NCBI GenBank assembly: GCA_963971425.1
Contig: OZ020524.1
Location: 21,319,022-21,383,021 of the forward strand
Length of the DNA stretch: 64,000 nucleotides
Reading direction: 5' to 3'
From: Bryoerythrophyllum caledonicum
Taxonomy: Eukaryota; Streptophyta; Bryopsida; Pottiales; Pottiaceae
Positions 7,670-20,100 of the stretch are shown one piece after another. Numbering within the stretch: the stretch's first letter is position 1; every line of letters starts with the position of its first letter. The notes beneath the pieces are model-generated. The model was not told where the DNA came from, did not search any database, and saw only the letters and a program-made list of their open reading frames with translations. The translations under genes and the position numbers were made by a program.

Positions 7670-9660
7670 GTTCCATGAAAAAACACAACTTGCAAGAGAC
7701 AAACTTCAAAAGCTTAATGGCAGATAGCGCAGGAGCGGATTGGCACGCCGTCCGGCGAGTTTATAGCTGCGGCGATAAGGACAAGCCTATGGAAAACAAA
7801 GAACGGACTTGTTTATTTGATTGGATCAAATGTCTTCAGCGAGCCACCACCAGAAGCATTATACTCGGCTTCAAAGAGCAACACATTGTCCTTTGCAAAA
7901 TCTGGAAGAATGCATCGACTCAAGAGGAGGCTGAAGCGCAGTTCATTGTAATTTATGGGTGGTGGGTGTCATCTGGTGCCACAACCGAAATTGGTTGTCG
8001 TTCTTTGGAGCATTGGATGGCATTCTGGCACTTCCGATATTGACAATGGGGAGGTGCTACGCAACTTGTAAGCACTCTTCACCCTTTACTTTTAATGACT
8101 ATTGTGTTCAATATAAGATAGACCTCTAATCATTTTTATGACATGTCTTATACCTTCTCAGGATCTCACGCTTGACGAGATTGCCGACATGCCTTCTTGC
8201 AACCTTGCGGAAACAGTCAACAATCAGTGGCTGCAACAATCTAGAAATACAATGACATGTTTGTACGTGGCAACCGTTGAAGACCTCATCCGTGCTTTCA
8301 TGCAAATTCCCATGTATCAGCCCTAGTTGAAAGGTGGCACATCTAGAAAGGGTCCGGACAATTATGGTACGCTTTGTTTGCGGTCTACGCAACGCTCAGG
8401 TGACCCTAAACTCATTGCAAAGGTAATTGTTAGTAATTTTTTTAGGGCCAGGATCTACTAACGAGGATGGGCAGCTTAGAAGGTGTAGAATTTTAGGGTC
8501 CATCAAGCGCAAGCTTGACATGCCACTTAGGCCGGCCCATGATTCCGACAAATCTGATATGGTAAATTATTCTATCCTCCATGATGGCCGAAGGGTGACT
8601 CAAGTGCATATTGAAGAGGCCCTCATTGGACAAGACTCGAGAGTCGAGCATACAACATCCATTGTGGAATCGGATTGTGGTCCATCAAAGTGGCACATTG
8701 TCCCCCTCTCAAAAAAGTCTGCTTGAAAATGTCAAGCCTTAAAAGCTTATAGTGGTGAGCAATGCAACAATAAAGTTGGGCGTGGGAGGTACTGGACTCC
8801 AATCCTCACATATGCCAGTATGAAGAAAGATTAGAGATCGCCACAAAATGTCTCAACTGAATTATGGTTCTCTCGTGATGACATTAGTCAAAGAAACCGT
8901 TTGTAGATGATTGGTATGTGTTCCAATGATGTGGCATGTGAAGCTTGAAACTAATTTAACAGTGCAGCAGGTACTAGCCTTGGAAGGAGTAGGTTTCTAG
9001 CTACAACAGGGTAGAGCTCTTTCACCACGAAGACAATTCAAAGTGTCTATGGACATGCCCCTTCTATGGTCTAACTTCCCCGTTTCGGCAAACCCAAACT
9101 CTTACCATACAACCTACGCCCAACCTTAGTGTTGTATTGCTCACCACTTTAAGCTTGCAAGGCTTGGCATTTTCGAGCAGACTTTTTTGAGAGGCGGGCA
9201 ATGTGCCACTTTGATGAACTACAATCCGATTCCACTACCCATTCTGACGAACCCAAATTCTTACCACACCTTTCGAAACGTCTACGCGATTTGTAGAACA
9301 ACAGATGTTTCAACAACTGAGCAACGCAACAAGTGGTCAAACGCCACTCTTGTGAATAATTGTTATGTCTCCAACCTGTATACCATACAGTATCTAGGAT
9401 GGGGATGCGTTATCACTCTTGACATAGGAAAGAACAAGTCCTATTGCATCACCTTCATAGACCTTCCGAGGTGTTTGTGCCTTGAATTTTTGAAAATACA
9501 ATCAGAGGCGTTGGAAAAGAAGGGACAATGGAAGTATTGCAAGCATGTGTATTACATCTTACGTTACCTTTGCTAAATGGATTACAAGGAGAACTTATTT
9601 ATGCATGCTCCAAGCTACAGCTTCAATGAAGTCATGCGGATTTTAGAGCTTGTGAACATT
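7670..9660 (+). pseudogene. Decayed SWIM-zinc-finger, transposase-like gene
   Basis: Three coding-like blocks lie in order. One is open to 8043 and contains LFDWIKCLQ and EAEAQFIVIYGWW. A second at 8160-8420 (LDEIADMPSCNLAET) is broken by a stop after MYQP. A third at 9340-9660 has CLCLEF followed by KYCKHVYYILRYLC, i.e. CxC and CxH as in SWIM zinc fingers, then HAPSYSFNEVM past a stop. SWIM fingers occur in MULE-type transposases and some host proteins. Stops between and within the blocks show that it is not functional. Identity beyond the SWIM motif is uncertain. Confidence 0.5.
8661..9239. repeat. Inverted repeat, arms about 8661-8775 and 9125-9239
   Basis: The arm starting GGAATCGGATTGTGGTCC is found again in reverse complement at about 9125-9239 with scattered differences. 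Both arms contain the CAAAGTGGCACATTG and GGTGAGCAAT blocks. The spacer is about 350 bases. The structure lies inside the decayed SWIM gene and suggests a local inverted duplication. Confidence 0.7.
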
Positions 9661-9908
9661 GGCGAACAAGAGTGAGAAAAGCAATGATGTTGTACTTCTC
9701 AAAAAGATCCACGATCTTAGATTGCATGGCTCCATGAGTTGCAAAGTTGTAGACGTTGACGTGAATTTAGTTTATGTACCTATTGAGTTTGTTATGATAT
9801 GCTAATTGGCGTATTTAACATGCACTACCGTATGCAATGGAGAGTTTTGTACAAATTTAATTCAAACTGGAGACTATCAACCTTTTCCACAAATCCCTTT
9901 GGATTTGT

Positions 9909-10046
9909 GTAAGTGATCCCATCTAAATGCCCATGTGATGTCCCTCTAATACATGGATGATACCCAAGTGATGCCTAGGTCATACTTGTTCAAAAACGAC
10001 ACAATGCCCTTATGACACCTAAGTGATACCATGTAGTACACCTTGT
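9909..10046. repeat. Degenerate minisatellite, period about 11 (locus 1)
   Basis: Successive units such as ATGATACCCAA, GTGATGCCTAG, GTCATACTTGT, ATGACACCTAA and GTGATACCATG line up at 11 bases. The first few units are 12 long. The core GTGATACCC is the reverse complement of the core at other loci in this window. Confidence 0.6.
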
Positions 10047-13000
10047 GTCCAAATCATTGGATATTAATAAATAATAAATTTGTTCAAGCCGAGATCAAAA
10101 ATTTTAATTTTTCGTATAAGATTTGAATGTGATCATTCTGAATTTAAAAATATTAGACGTACATTCTAACCAAAGCACTTGAAGAGAAGAAGGCCCAATA
10201 GTCCAAAAAAATTGTATCAAAAGTGACTACGGCTATAGGATACTTACTTAATTTAGTAATTAAAAAAGGCTCCAAAATTCATAGTTCTGCCCTAATTACC
10301 TACGTTTTGACATTTTTTTTTAAACTGTGATTTTTTTCTAGTTTTTAGAGTTTTTAGGCTCATGGCTCGCCGCTCACAAGATAGCACCGCTGCTCAAAAA
10401 CACACATTTAATCTTTATAGATCATCTCTTGGAATTGAGCCTTGTAACTCTTGTTGGTCCTTGGTTACTGATTATTGGTTATTGATTACTAGTTACATGA
10501 TGTCTACCCTCTAGAGCAGGGAGTAATTTCATACTACTATACCTATGTCCGATGGCCATGGATTTAGTAGTGGAACGAACAAACACTTTATTTTGTATCT
10601 TTCACTTTATTTTATATATCCTTTAGAGACCGGAGTTCTTCTTCTTGGAAAAAATTATGAAAATTAATATTGTTTTGTATTCCACACCAATCCCATCATC
10701 AAAAAAAAATCCCTTGCAATGATATAAATAATTTCTTGGAGTCAATTTAATTGCAACATTATTTACAGATGGTTATATGATTTTTAATTGCTTGTGAATT
10801 CAAATAAGAATTATCAAAGAAAAATTTGTATAATTTTATTTCTTCAAATTTCGGATATCTCTACAAAGGATTTTAATGTCTTTTTCAAGAATTGCACTTC
10901 TCTTGTATAAAATATATAACTTGTATTGCGCTCTTTTAATGTGAGCAATATTTGATTGCAAAAGTCCAAACAGTTCAAATTTGAATTATAAAATCTACTT
11001 CATAAAAAAATATATATATATATATATATTCAAAACTTCAATATATGAGGATTAAAGTAAATTTAATAATATCTTTTTTACATTTTAGTCAATTAATTGA
11101 AATGATTGCAACCATGGGAATGTGCCCGAGATTTGCAAAAGCCCATCTCAGGACTTTTTTCATTTAGGGGTTAAGACTGCAAGCGACTTTTAGGAAGTGA
11201 AAGCTGATTCAATTTTCTATGTTTTCTTAGTTGAAGAAATTTTGAGAAAATATCATCTATTATGTGAAAGGGGGGAGTAGTTCTATTACACTAGCCTATG
11301 TCCCGTGGCCATATGCTTAGTGAAGAGAATGAACAAACACTATATTCACGCCAATCTCCTTCAGAGACCGGAGTTCTTCTTATGAGTTTGAATAGAAGAT
11401 AGGCCTCACTAGATGACTGATTTTTAAAAAGTTGCCATAACAATAACACAAGTTTGTCACAATGTAGGAATCAAAATCGCTATATTTTATACTCAAAATA
11501 TTTTTTACTCATTTATATAATCAAAATGATTGAAATTTGACATAAATGACCATGGTGCTAAATGGTGACTAGGGTCAAACTCGCGAGACTGCACTAGGTG
11601 AATATGGAAAGGTTTTTCTTTAAATTTTGTTTTTCTCTGGAAATCTAGAATTTCAATATTTTGTGCACGATAACCACCAATGAATACAAGAGCATTTCTA
11701 AACTCCAAGGGAATAACTGCTAAATTGTGTCTTTAGAATAAAAGTTATGCTATTCTGAGTTCAATTTGATAGACTTTGAGCAACTCAAATTTTGTTTTAC
11801 ATCCTTATGTAAACATTGAGATTCATTAAAAAAATAATTAGTATCATTTTCTGTAAAATTGTAAAAAAAATCTTCACTTTAGTGTAAAAATTCCAATATA
11901 AATGAAGTAAAATGCTTTCATACATTGTTGGCCAAGGTATCACCAAAATTCTTTGCTTCCACATTAAAAAAATAGAGATTTTAAGAATTTGTAGATTTTC
12001 ATCATACTTTTGCAATAATGGAGTATAAACAATCTTCTTGACTATTTGGGTACTCATTGTGTAACAATTCAATTTACTATAAAAATTCCAATGCAAAATG
12101 GCAATTTTCAAACCATTGCTCCTAGCACCGTTTTTTGGATATCTTACACCTATCATCTTCGCTTAAAATTGGTAAGCAATTCATGTAAAACATGATGGTT
12201 TAAAATTGACACCTCGTGTGATGCCCATGATGTGTCAAAGTGGTTCATTAGCGGACTCAATGACTTCTTAACAATTGTACAATTCAAAATGTATTCTTGT
12301 GTGACACTGAAGTCAATGAAAAAATTTATAGAAAAATGAAAAGATCTGTGATGCTCTTCTTGGAAAATGAAGGTACTGTTTCTCAATGACTCCATAAAAC
12401 TGTTCAAGAATGGAATTGAATCACTTGAAATGCTAAATTTTTGTCTTGAAAGGCATCTGCATTTACCATGTGTGTTCTAGAAACAAACACATGCGCATCA
12501 TTTGTACCTTCTGCACAAACAAATATCTGGCTTTGCTCTTACTTTTATTTATGAGGTAAAAGTACGAAGCAGTCTCGGATGACCTCTTTCATGTGGATGA
12601 TGGATGCCGTGTGAGTATAGGCTTAGCAATGAAACAAATAGTATTATATTCACAATGACTATCATTGGAGACTAGAGTTCATTTTTTTTGGAAAAATTAA
12701 TTGTTTAAAATGTTTGATTGTTTTTCAAACACATGGCAAGTCAAATATCACAAATTTTATCCATTACGTTCGAGGTACATAACAAATTTTTATTTTTATT
12801 TGTATTTTTATCAAGCCTAAATTATCAAGCCATTTTCAAACCTAAAACACTACAAAACTATTTGTCTTAGTGCAATGAGTAAGGAAGAAAGCTAAAGGTT
12901 TATTTCTATTTTTAACCGCAAATTCTCATTTCATTATTTTGTAAGACTTATTAAGTAACATACTCATAAACTTTGACCTCACAGATTGAAAGATAATAGT

Positions 13001-14468
13001 GTTTGAAGTACAGAAGAGGGTTCATTTTCTTCCTTGCCTTTAGTGGATCAAGAGACTTTGACTTTACTTGGTGTCCAATATTTGCGTTATATAAGGTCTA
13101 AATTTATTACCACCATGTTAAGCATGATATTATTTCGTTGTACACCAATTTTTAGAGGTAAAGAAAGGGTGTAGCATATACAAAACAATTGTGCAAGGAC
13201 TGGAGATTCAAAAATTGAAAATTTACATTTTACTTTTTTGTGAACTTAATATGTTTTAGATTGATAACCCAAACGGTCAATAAAAAGATTTACGCCACAT
13301 ATAGGTGTGCGGGAAATAAAAGTAAAAAAATGAATTTCTCTAAGGTTTATGTGGAAAGGAAGAAGATTTTTTGGTACCTTGCCCAACAATATGCGACAAT
13401 GTGTGAAATTGTTTGACTTGGATTAATATGCTATTTTCCACTAAAGACAAGAGATTTTTTTTTTGACAATTTGAAGGGAAATAATATTATTTGTTGTTGT
13501 TGAAAATCTCACCTTCAATAGAGTGTCTTAGCAAAAGTTTTTGGAGTTGCCCGACGGGCCCGCTCTCCTCATTTGAACTTCAGAACCGTATAGTTTTTCC
13601 ATTAAATGTCGGATTGAGGAAAAACTAGACTCACACAAAGATTTTAGTAATTTCCATCTACAATAAAAAATAATTAAAAAATAATGTTATAAATGGATAC
13701 AAGAGGAGCCTGCCCTAACCTTCAAGAGTCCTCCGAGGGGACTTTTGGTAATTTAGGGGTTAAAGTTTGATTATTTTACAAATAAATGGGCAGTCAAATA
13801 TCACAAATGTTCACCGTTACGTTCAAGGTACATAACAAAAATGGAAACATGTTCATCATAATTTATTTTTTGTCTGACCTTGACCCAAGAGCATTGCAAG
13901 GAAGCACAAAAAGTGAATCAAAGAGGTGCTTACGTGATTTATCATTTCACCTTTAGTTTGTAAAGTATTCTTTAACATGCTACCCTTTAACTCAATCTCT
14001 CACTTTGATTCTTAAGTTCATTTTCATGTTTCACTTATTTTCATATAACATAGATTTTGACTTTTGGTTTTAACATACATATTTCTATAATACAAACCAC
14101 GTCGTAGAAATGGAGCCATAAATATATGAATAATAGTCATTGTCTTTTCTTAAGATGAAAGATTGGTGGCCGTTAGGTAAAGATGGGCCTATGGCCGCAA
14201 GCTTAGCCATGACCATTGATCCATAAACTTTTTCTCCTTTCAAAAGTAAATGGCTTGTGGATGGTTATGTTAAGTCAACTTACAATTTAAGTTTAAGTTT
14301 GGTTGAAGTTTTAATTTAAGTATAAGCTTAAGCTAATCTAATTCAAGTTGAGTTTAAGAGAGAGTTTAAGTTAAGTTATTTTCATATAGTAGCTTCTAAT
14401 TTTAACATAAGTTACATGTTTACTTAACTGGAGATTGTCCTGAGCCCGTTGGGCACAAAGGTGATCCA
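10047..14468. other. AT-rich intergenic stretch with old repeats, no gene seen
   Basis: Short ORFs here have no recognisable domain and the composition is strongly AT-rich. Visible structure: a (TA)n run near 11011-11029, three diverged copies of a unit ending GAGACCGGAGTTCTT, and a pair of about 50-base direct repeats (12737-12798 and 13791-13845, sharing AGTCAAATATCACAAA and GGTACATAACAAA). Confidence 0.6.
10514..12686 (+). repeat. Three diverged copies of a dispersed repeat (10514-10660, 11268-11386, 12600-12686)
   Basis: Copies 1 and 2 share a CTATGTCC.GTGGCCAT-type start, GAACAAACACT in the middle and GAGACCGGAGTTCTTCTT at the end. Copy 3 keeps AAACAAATA and GAGACTAGAGTTC. Spacing is irregular, so these look like separate insertions or a worn local amplification. 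Family unknown. Confidence 0.55.
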
Positions 14469-15174
14469 CTACACCAAACACTAAATATAGTGTGGATTCA
14501 TTGGTAATGTGGGTGAAAAATAATGTGGACGACATCAATTTTGGTTTTTGAACACAATTAGAGTTTTCCTGAAAGCGCTTGCCGAAGAGGCAAGCGAGGA
14601 GGAATATGGTGCCAGACTGTATGAGATTTGTTATCAGAAAGAAAGAGAGCATGAGGAATTTCATGTCCTTATTTTTCGCTACAATGAAATGCTTGGCAAT
14701 CAATGCTCTTGGGCCCTACCCCTTACAAGTGAACGCTCCTCCAGAGTACCCTAAGTTCTCAAAGAACTGACTAATAGTTCCCCCACACCTTTCCCAAGCC
14801 AAGTCACCATGTGCATTTGGTCCCAGTTACTAATATAAGACCCTAAGATTTGGGGTCACTATCCAGTGTATTCTAGTGACTTTCAGGAAAACTCTATTAA
14901 TGTGGACACATTTCAACATGTGTCATGCCATTCTTTCTCACTTCACCGCCACTCACTACCAAATATCTTCCATCCCTTGTAGCTTGCCGCCACCTCTTTA
15001 CAATCCACATAAATTTTGTATCAACAATTTTGAAACATCCCACACTATTTTCCAAAAACCTGTATTTTAATGTGGGTTGGGAACACAGGTGGACCACTCT
15101 AATTTGCGTGTACTAGAATTAGTGTAGGTATTTTGAAATAGTCTAGTCCACACTATATGCAATGTTTGGTGTAG
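14469..15174. mobile_element. MITE family copy A (CTACACC TIRs), interrupted by a nested element
   Basis: Left end CTACACCAAACACTAAATA and right end GCAATGTTTGGTGTAG are inverted repeats. TCCA lies on both sides and may be the target duplication. Without the nested insertion it is about 367 bases. The body matches copy B (51509-51858) in reverse orientation and copy C (63275-63842). No transposase is encoded. Confidence 0.75.
14560..14895. mobile_element. Nested small TIR element inside MITE copy A
   Basis: The 16-base ends AGAGTTTTCCTGAAAG and CTTTCAGGAAAACTCT are perfect inverted repeats. ATT flanks both sides (14557-14559 and 14896-14898). Copy B of the host MITE has a single ATT at the matching site, giving a paralogous empty site and confirming a 3-base target duplication. 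The 336-base interior has a short open frame around 14548-14754 with no recognised domain. Confidence 0.85.
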
Positions 15175-17171
15175 TCCATGACACGTTACATTAAAAAAAA
15201 CCACATACTTTTATTTCCATCCAAAGCTCAAACAAGTTCACCGAGTAGATGACAAAAAACACTCCAACTTAAAAGATTTTTCTATTATTACTCATCATGA
15301 GTAAAAATATCAAATATGAGTATCAATAGTACTTCTCGACCACCTTCGGTTACAAAATGACACCAAAAGTAGAAAGTACTCGACGTCGGGGATGGTGGAT
15401 GAAAAGTAAAACACGGATGTAAAGTAAAGCAAGGACGAACAGAAAACTGACAGAGGAATCTAGAAGCACCGAAGAGAATATTCCCATCACGCACTCCCAA
15501 AGCGAAGAAAAACGGAGACGACGATAAAGAAGACAAAGGAAGAAGCCGATCGAGAGAGAAGCTCCGCCGTCGACTCCGCCATCGCCAACTTCGCAGCCTC
15601 GGAGCCACTCGGAACGCCGGGCGCATTGTGTGGAGCGAATCACCTCGGCCCATGCCTTGTGGCGCACAGCCAAACCCGTTTCCACATCCTGTTCTCTCGC
15701 GGAGAGTAGTGTCGTTACGAGCTGAGGATCGCAGCCGGAGCCTCTAGCTTACTCCTGCTTCGTAAGCTTTCAACCTACGACGTTTCCTCCGATGGATGCG
15801 CCTCAATCTGGTTTTTCTTTTTTGTGCTTTTTGGTTTTTTTGTTCCTTGTAGCTAATGCGGTAGAGAATTGGAAGGTGTGCTTGTGGGGTGCGCTCTTAA
15901 GAAGTAGTTTTGGAACTGCGAAGGTTGCCTCTGTTTGCTGTGGATGAGTTGCTTCTTTTGTATACTTAATTTATCTTGATTTAGTTTGGTAAAGCGCCTC
16001 GGCAGTTACTTTTTAGCAATGCGGTTGCAGGGAGTGTTGGAGAGTGTTAGGGAATTGGAAGGTGTCAACTCCGGGGAGGGAGAGTTTGTTCGTTTCTGAG
16101 CTTGGTTCTGGAGAACCTAGACGCGTTGAGCTTGCTAGGATGGATGTGCCTCGTGTCGTCTCTCTGATGAGTAGGGAGTGGCGATCAATTACCTAGGATC
16201 GTAGAGTGCCTGGGCAATGCGGATCATAGAGTGCTTTTAGAGGAGTGGGAAGGTGTGCCGCGGGGAAGGTGTGCGCTTCAAAGCTACTTTTCGCAGAAAC
16301 GATTTCTGAGAAACTCTCAGACGACTCTAGCTTGCCTCTGTTAGTTGTGACGGATGCGCCGCGTCTCTTGCTGCGAGGCACTTTTTGACTGCTTCTTATT
16401 GATATTCTTTTTGGTTGTTAGTTTCGTAGTGCACCTGGTCGTTTGTTGCGGTTGCGGTTGCGGTTGAAAGTTTAAGGCTCTTAGAGAATTGGTAGCTGTC
16501 AACTCCGGGTTAGCAACGTTGTCCGCAGGTGACCCATAGGATTTTCAGCTAATTAGTGATCTCAAACTTGAAAGCTCCGTAACCTACCTTATTTTGTTGT
16601 AAGCCGCTTCCTTGGTCTTAGTCCCTTGGTGGATTAGTCGATTTCTTGCTCTTGATGATCAATTAGCTTTTCAACTAGACGTGTCTTCAGGAACTGGATG
16701 TTTCAGTGCAATATTTTGAGGTTGTTTCTTTGTTCGTTAGTTTGTTCTTCGTTTGCTTGTTCTGTGGCGCTTCTTTTTTCTCGTAATGCTGCGGATAATG
16801 AGAGTGATTATGAATTAACGAAGTTTTCTTTCTTGTTGTGTTCTCAGTTGTCGGACTGCACCTTGTGGGTTGCCTCTGGCCAATGTGGTTGCGGTTGAGA
16901 GCTGTCGACTGTTAGAAAATTGGAACGGTTCAGGGTCGGGTAGGCAGGCAGTACTGGTGTTGCGGAAGTCGTGGCGAAGACTGCGTCTTCGAGTGAGTGC
17001 TTTTGTTTGCGTGAGGGGGTTTGGTCTGGTTGGAGAGTCGCAAGGAATAGTTTGCTGCTGGGGAATGCATAACGAGGTGCATTAGAGGAGTCGAGTTTGT
17101 AAGAGGAGGAGGGTCAGGGGATTATCGACTGAATATTTTGATAGACTGAACGGTTTGCGAGGTTTCCCACG
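15175..17171 (+). other. 5' flank and probable 5' UTR of the PEPC gene
   Basis: No coding exon is supported. GC content rises from about 15550. A donor-like CTTCGTAAGC near 15770 hints at a leader intron, and a (GCGGTT)n run lies near 16446-16468. Transcription start is not determined. Confidence 0.4.
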
Positions 17172-20100
17172 ATGATGTTACAAAAGATGGCGTCTATCGA
17201 CGCCCAAATGCGGCTGCTTGTGCCGAGAAGAGTGTCGGAAGATGATAAGCTGATCGAGTACGACGCGCTTCTGCTGGATCGGTTCCTTAATGTCCTTGAA
17301 GAGCTCCACGGAAGAGAACTCAAGGACAAGGTAAGTAAAGAATTACACGTCATCTCTATTGGCGCTTTTATTTTTTGCTGTTCAGATAAAGGTTTTCTTA
17401 GCGATATCAGTACGTTCAGTGGGGCCGAGACGAACCCTTTTCTTGAATAGCGAAGATGTAGACTCCTAATTGATCAGTCACCATTATCTTTCAAATATGA
17501 AGGAAGTTCGTTATCTAGATGCTGTAATTGGGATCAAGGTTTGTAATTTACGTCTGAGAATCATGGGCGTCTAGTTGCAGATTTTATATATTGCTTTGAA
17601 TTTTAGAAAAAGGTGCTATGAGTGTAGAAGTCTGCACGACAAGTCGTATTTACACGAGGTTTCTGAGCGCTAGCTCTTTGAGATTCATTTTGTAAGCCCT
17701 GAGATGCACTTAAGGCCATAGTTGAAGGCAGTCAAGTTAGCTAATTTAACGCAATGGTTATTCTAGTTTAGTAAGCGTTATGCGCCTACGATAATCGTTT
17801 ATTGTCTGAATGTGACTTGCTCGTGTGATCGCCTCAGATTCAGAATCTGTACGAGTTGTCCGGCCTGTACTCCAAAAATGACGGTCGTGGTGATGTGGAT
17901 AAGCTTCAGCAGCTTGCTGATCTGTTCAACGACCTTGAACCTGGTGACAATATTGTGGTGGCTAGTTCGTTCTCGCACATGCTTAATCTTGGTAACTTGG
18001 CTGAGGAGGTCCAAATTGCGTTCAGGCGGCGTGTCTCGAATGCTAAGAAGGGTGACATTGGAGACGAGAATAGTGCCTTGACTGAATCAGACATGGAGGA
18101 GACATTCCGTCGTCTGATCAAACTGTGCAAGAAGACTCCTCAGGAGATTTTTGAGGCACTTAAAGACCAGACTGTGGACTTGGTCTTAACTGCACATCCT
18201 ACTCAATCTGTACGCCGGTCCCTCCTCCAAAAGCATTCTCGGTAAGCAATTTGATTTCGCTCTGTAGCAGATGATTGTCGTGAGTTTCTTTGTAAGCAAA
18301 CAATTTGGACATCTTTTAGAGTCTGTGCAGTTGAAAAGAGAAAGTGTCGATTATACCCAGCTGTTGAAGCAATACTCTGTAGATGGTAGTAGCTTTGTAA
18401 GCCAAGAATCTTGATAGTACTCTTTACGCGTCGGCCTATTTTGATCTTCGTTAGGCCCGAAGATCACTGAATTGCATTTTGGTACCATGATTTTGGAAAA
18501 TTCATTTGAATTACCTCAGCGGTACCTTAATCCTGATGGGCGGAAATTTGGCAGAATTCGGAACTGTTTGTCGCAGATGTACCAGAAAGATGTTCTTCCC
18601 GATGAGAAGAAGGAACTCGACGAAAGTCTTCAACGAGAGGTGCGTTGATTTGTTGGAGTGTTGAGAACAGACCTTGACTGTTCAAATTGAGTTGTATATC
18701 ATGGCCCTGTTTTAGCTGATCTATGTCCAATAGCGACCTGACAGTAAGCAGTCGATTATTGTACGCATTTGATCTGGTGTCGGTCACTTTCTAAGCGTTT
18801 AGTGGGAAATTTTAAGGTTACTTACACTTTGTCTTTTGGACAGATTCAAGCCGCCTTTCGTACCGATGAGATTAGACGATCACAGCCAACACCTCAGGAT
18901 GAAATGCGTGCGGGCATGAGTTACTTCCATGAAACCATATGGAACGGTCTTCCGAAGTTTTTGCGCCGTGTTGACACCGCTTTGAAGGCAATTGGTGTCA
19001 ATGAGCGTCTACCACACAATAGTACACTTATCCAATTTTCGTCTTGGATGGGTGGTGATCGTGATGGTAAGCCTTGGCTCTTATAACGAGAATAGACTCC
19101 TCTGCACTATAAGCTTCTGTGTATGCACGGCTTTGAGAATAGCAACTTGTGTTTGGTCCTGTTTTACAATCTATTCCTATATCTATGATGTAGGAAGGAG
19201 AAGCGACTCTTGTAGTCTGACCATATCGTTGATACTACATCGAGGGTAACTTTGCACATTTATCTTTGGTCAGTGATGTCCTTGAACGCCAGCTTACCAT
19301 GATTGAGTGCTCCAGTTACACTAAACAGTAACTATAAAGGTAAAGTGTTGGAGATGGTATTATAGGCGTGCAAACCCTTCCATTTGACCGTATCTTTACA
19401 CATGGAAGCAAACAACTGATTGATGACGGCATCCTGTCTCTAAAGCGCTGAGTTTCGTGGTGACTCGACGTTCGTGTAGACGACCACAAAACTTAGAATT
19501 GAACCAAGGGATATTCCAGTTCATGTTGCATAATCAATGTTGTCGGAGCTTGAAAGTTGTCATGTGTGTAGACATTTGTTAAGGATACACCAAAACTGCG
19601 CACGTCCATGACTTACAAGGTTGAGTAGGATGCCAGTTCTATTAGTCTGTTACATGACCTTGTCTCTGTAGGCCAACTGTTTTAGGTGTATTGCAGGTGA
19701 CGTTCGGTTGTTGGGTACTTCGACTTATTTCGTTTGTTTTAAATATGTGCCAGGCAACCCACGGGTGACGCCCGAAGTGACCAGAGATGTCTGCCTATTA
19801 GCTCGTCTGATGGCGACCAACCTTTACTTCACGCAAATTGAGGATCTCATGTTTGAGGTTCTTAAATTCTAGCTTCACCTCGTGGTCTTTCTAGCGTTTG
19901 GAGGAAAGTGATCTGTTATTAGTGCGGAACCATTGGTTTTGAATATTTCAGCATTACTAACTCTTTCTACATCACGTTTGCATATTTAGTTTGAACTTGT
20001 GATGTTTACTTTTGTGAGCTTGTTGCAGCTATCAATGTGGCGTTGTAGTGACGAGCTGAAAGCGAGGGTGATGAAAATTGAGTCTCTGCACCGGAAGGAG

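Noticed and set aside
14548..14770. Captured gene fragment in the nested element
   Set aside because: A short frame crosses the TIR; no homology recognised.
15288..15685. Minus-strand ORFs of 121 and 111 aa
   Set aside because: Low-complexity Ser/Arg/Leu translation of a probable leader or promoter region; no recognised motif.
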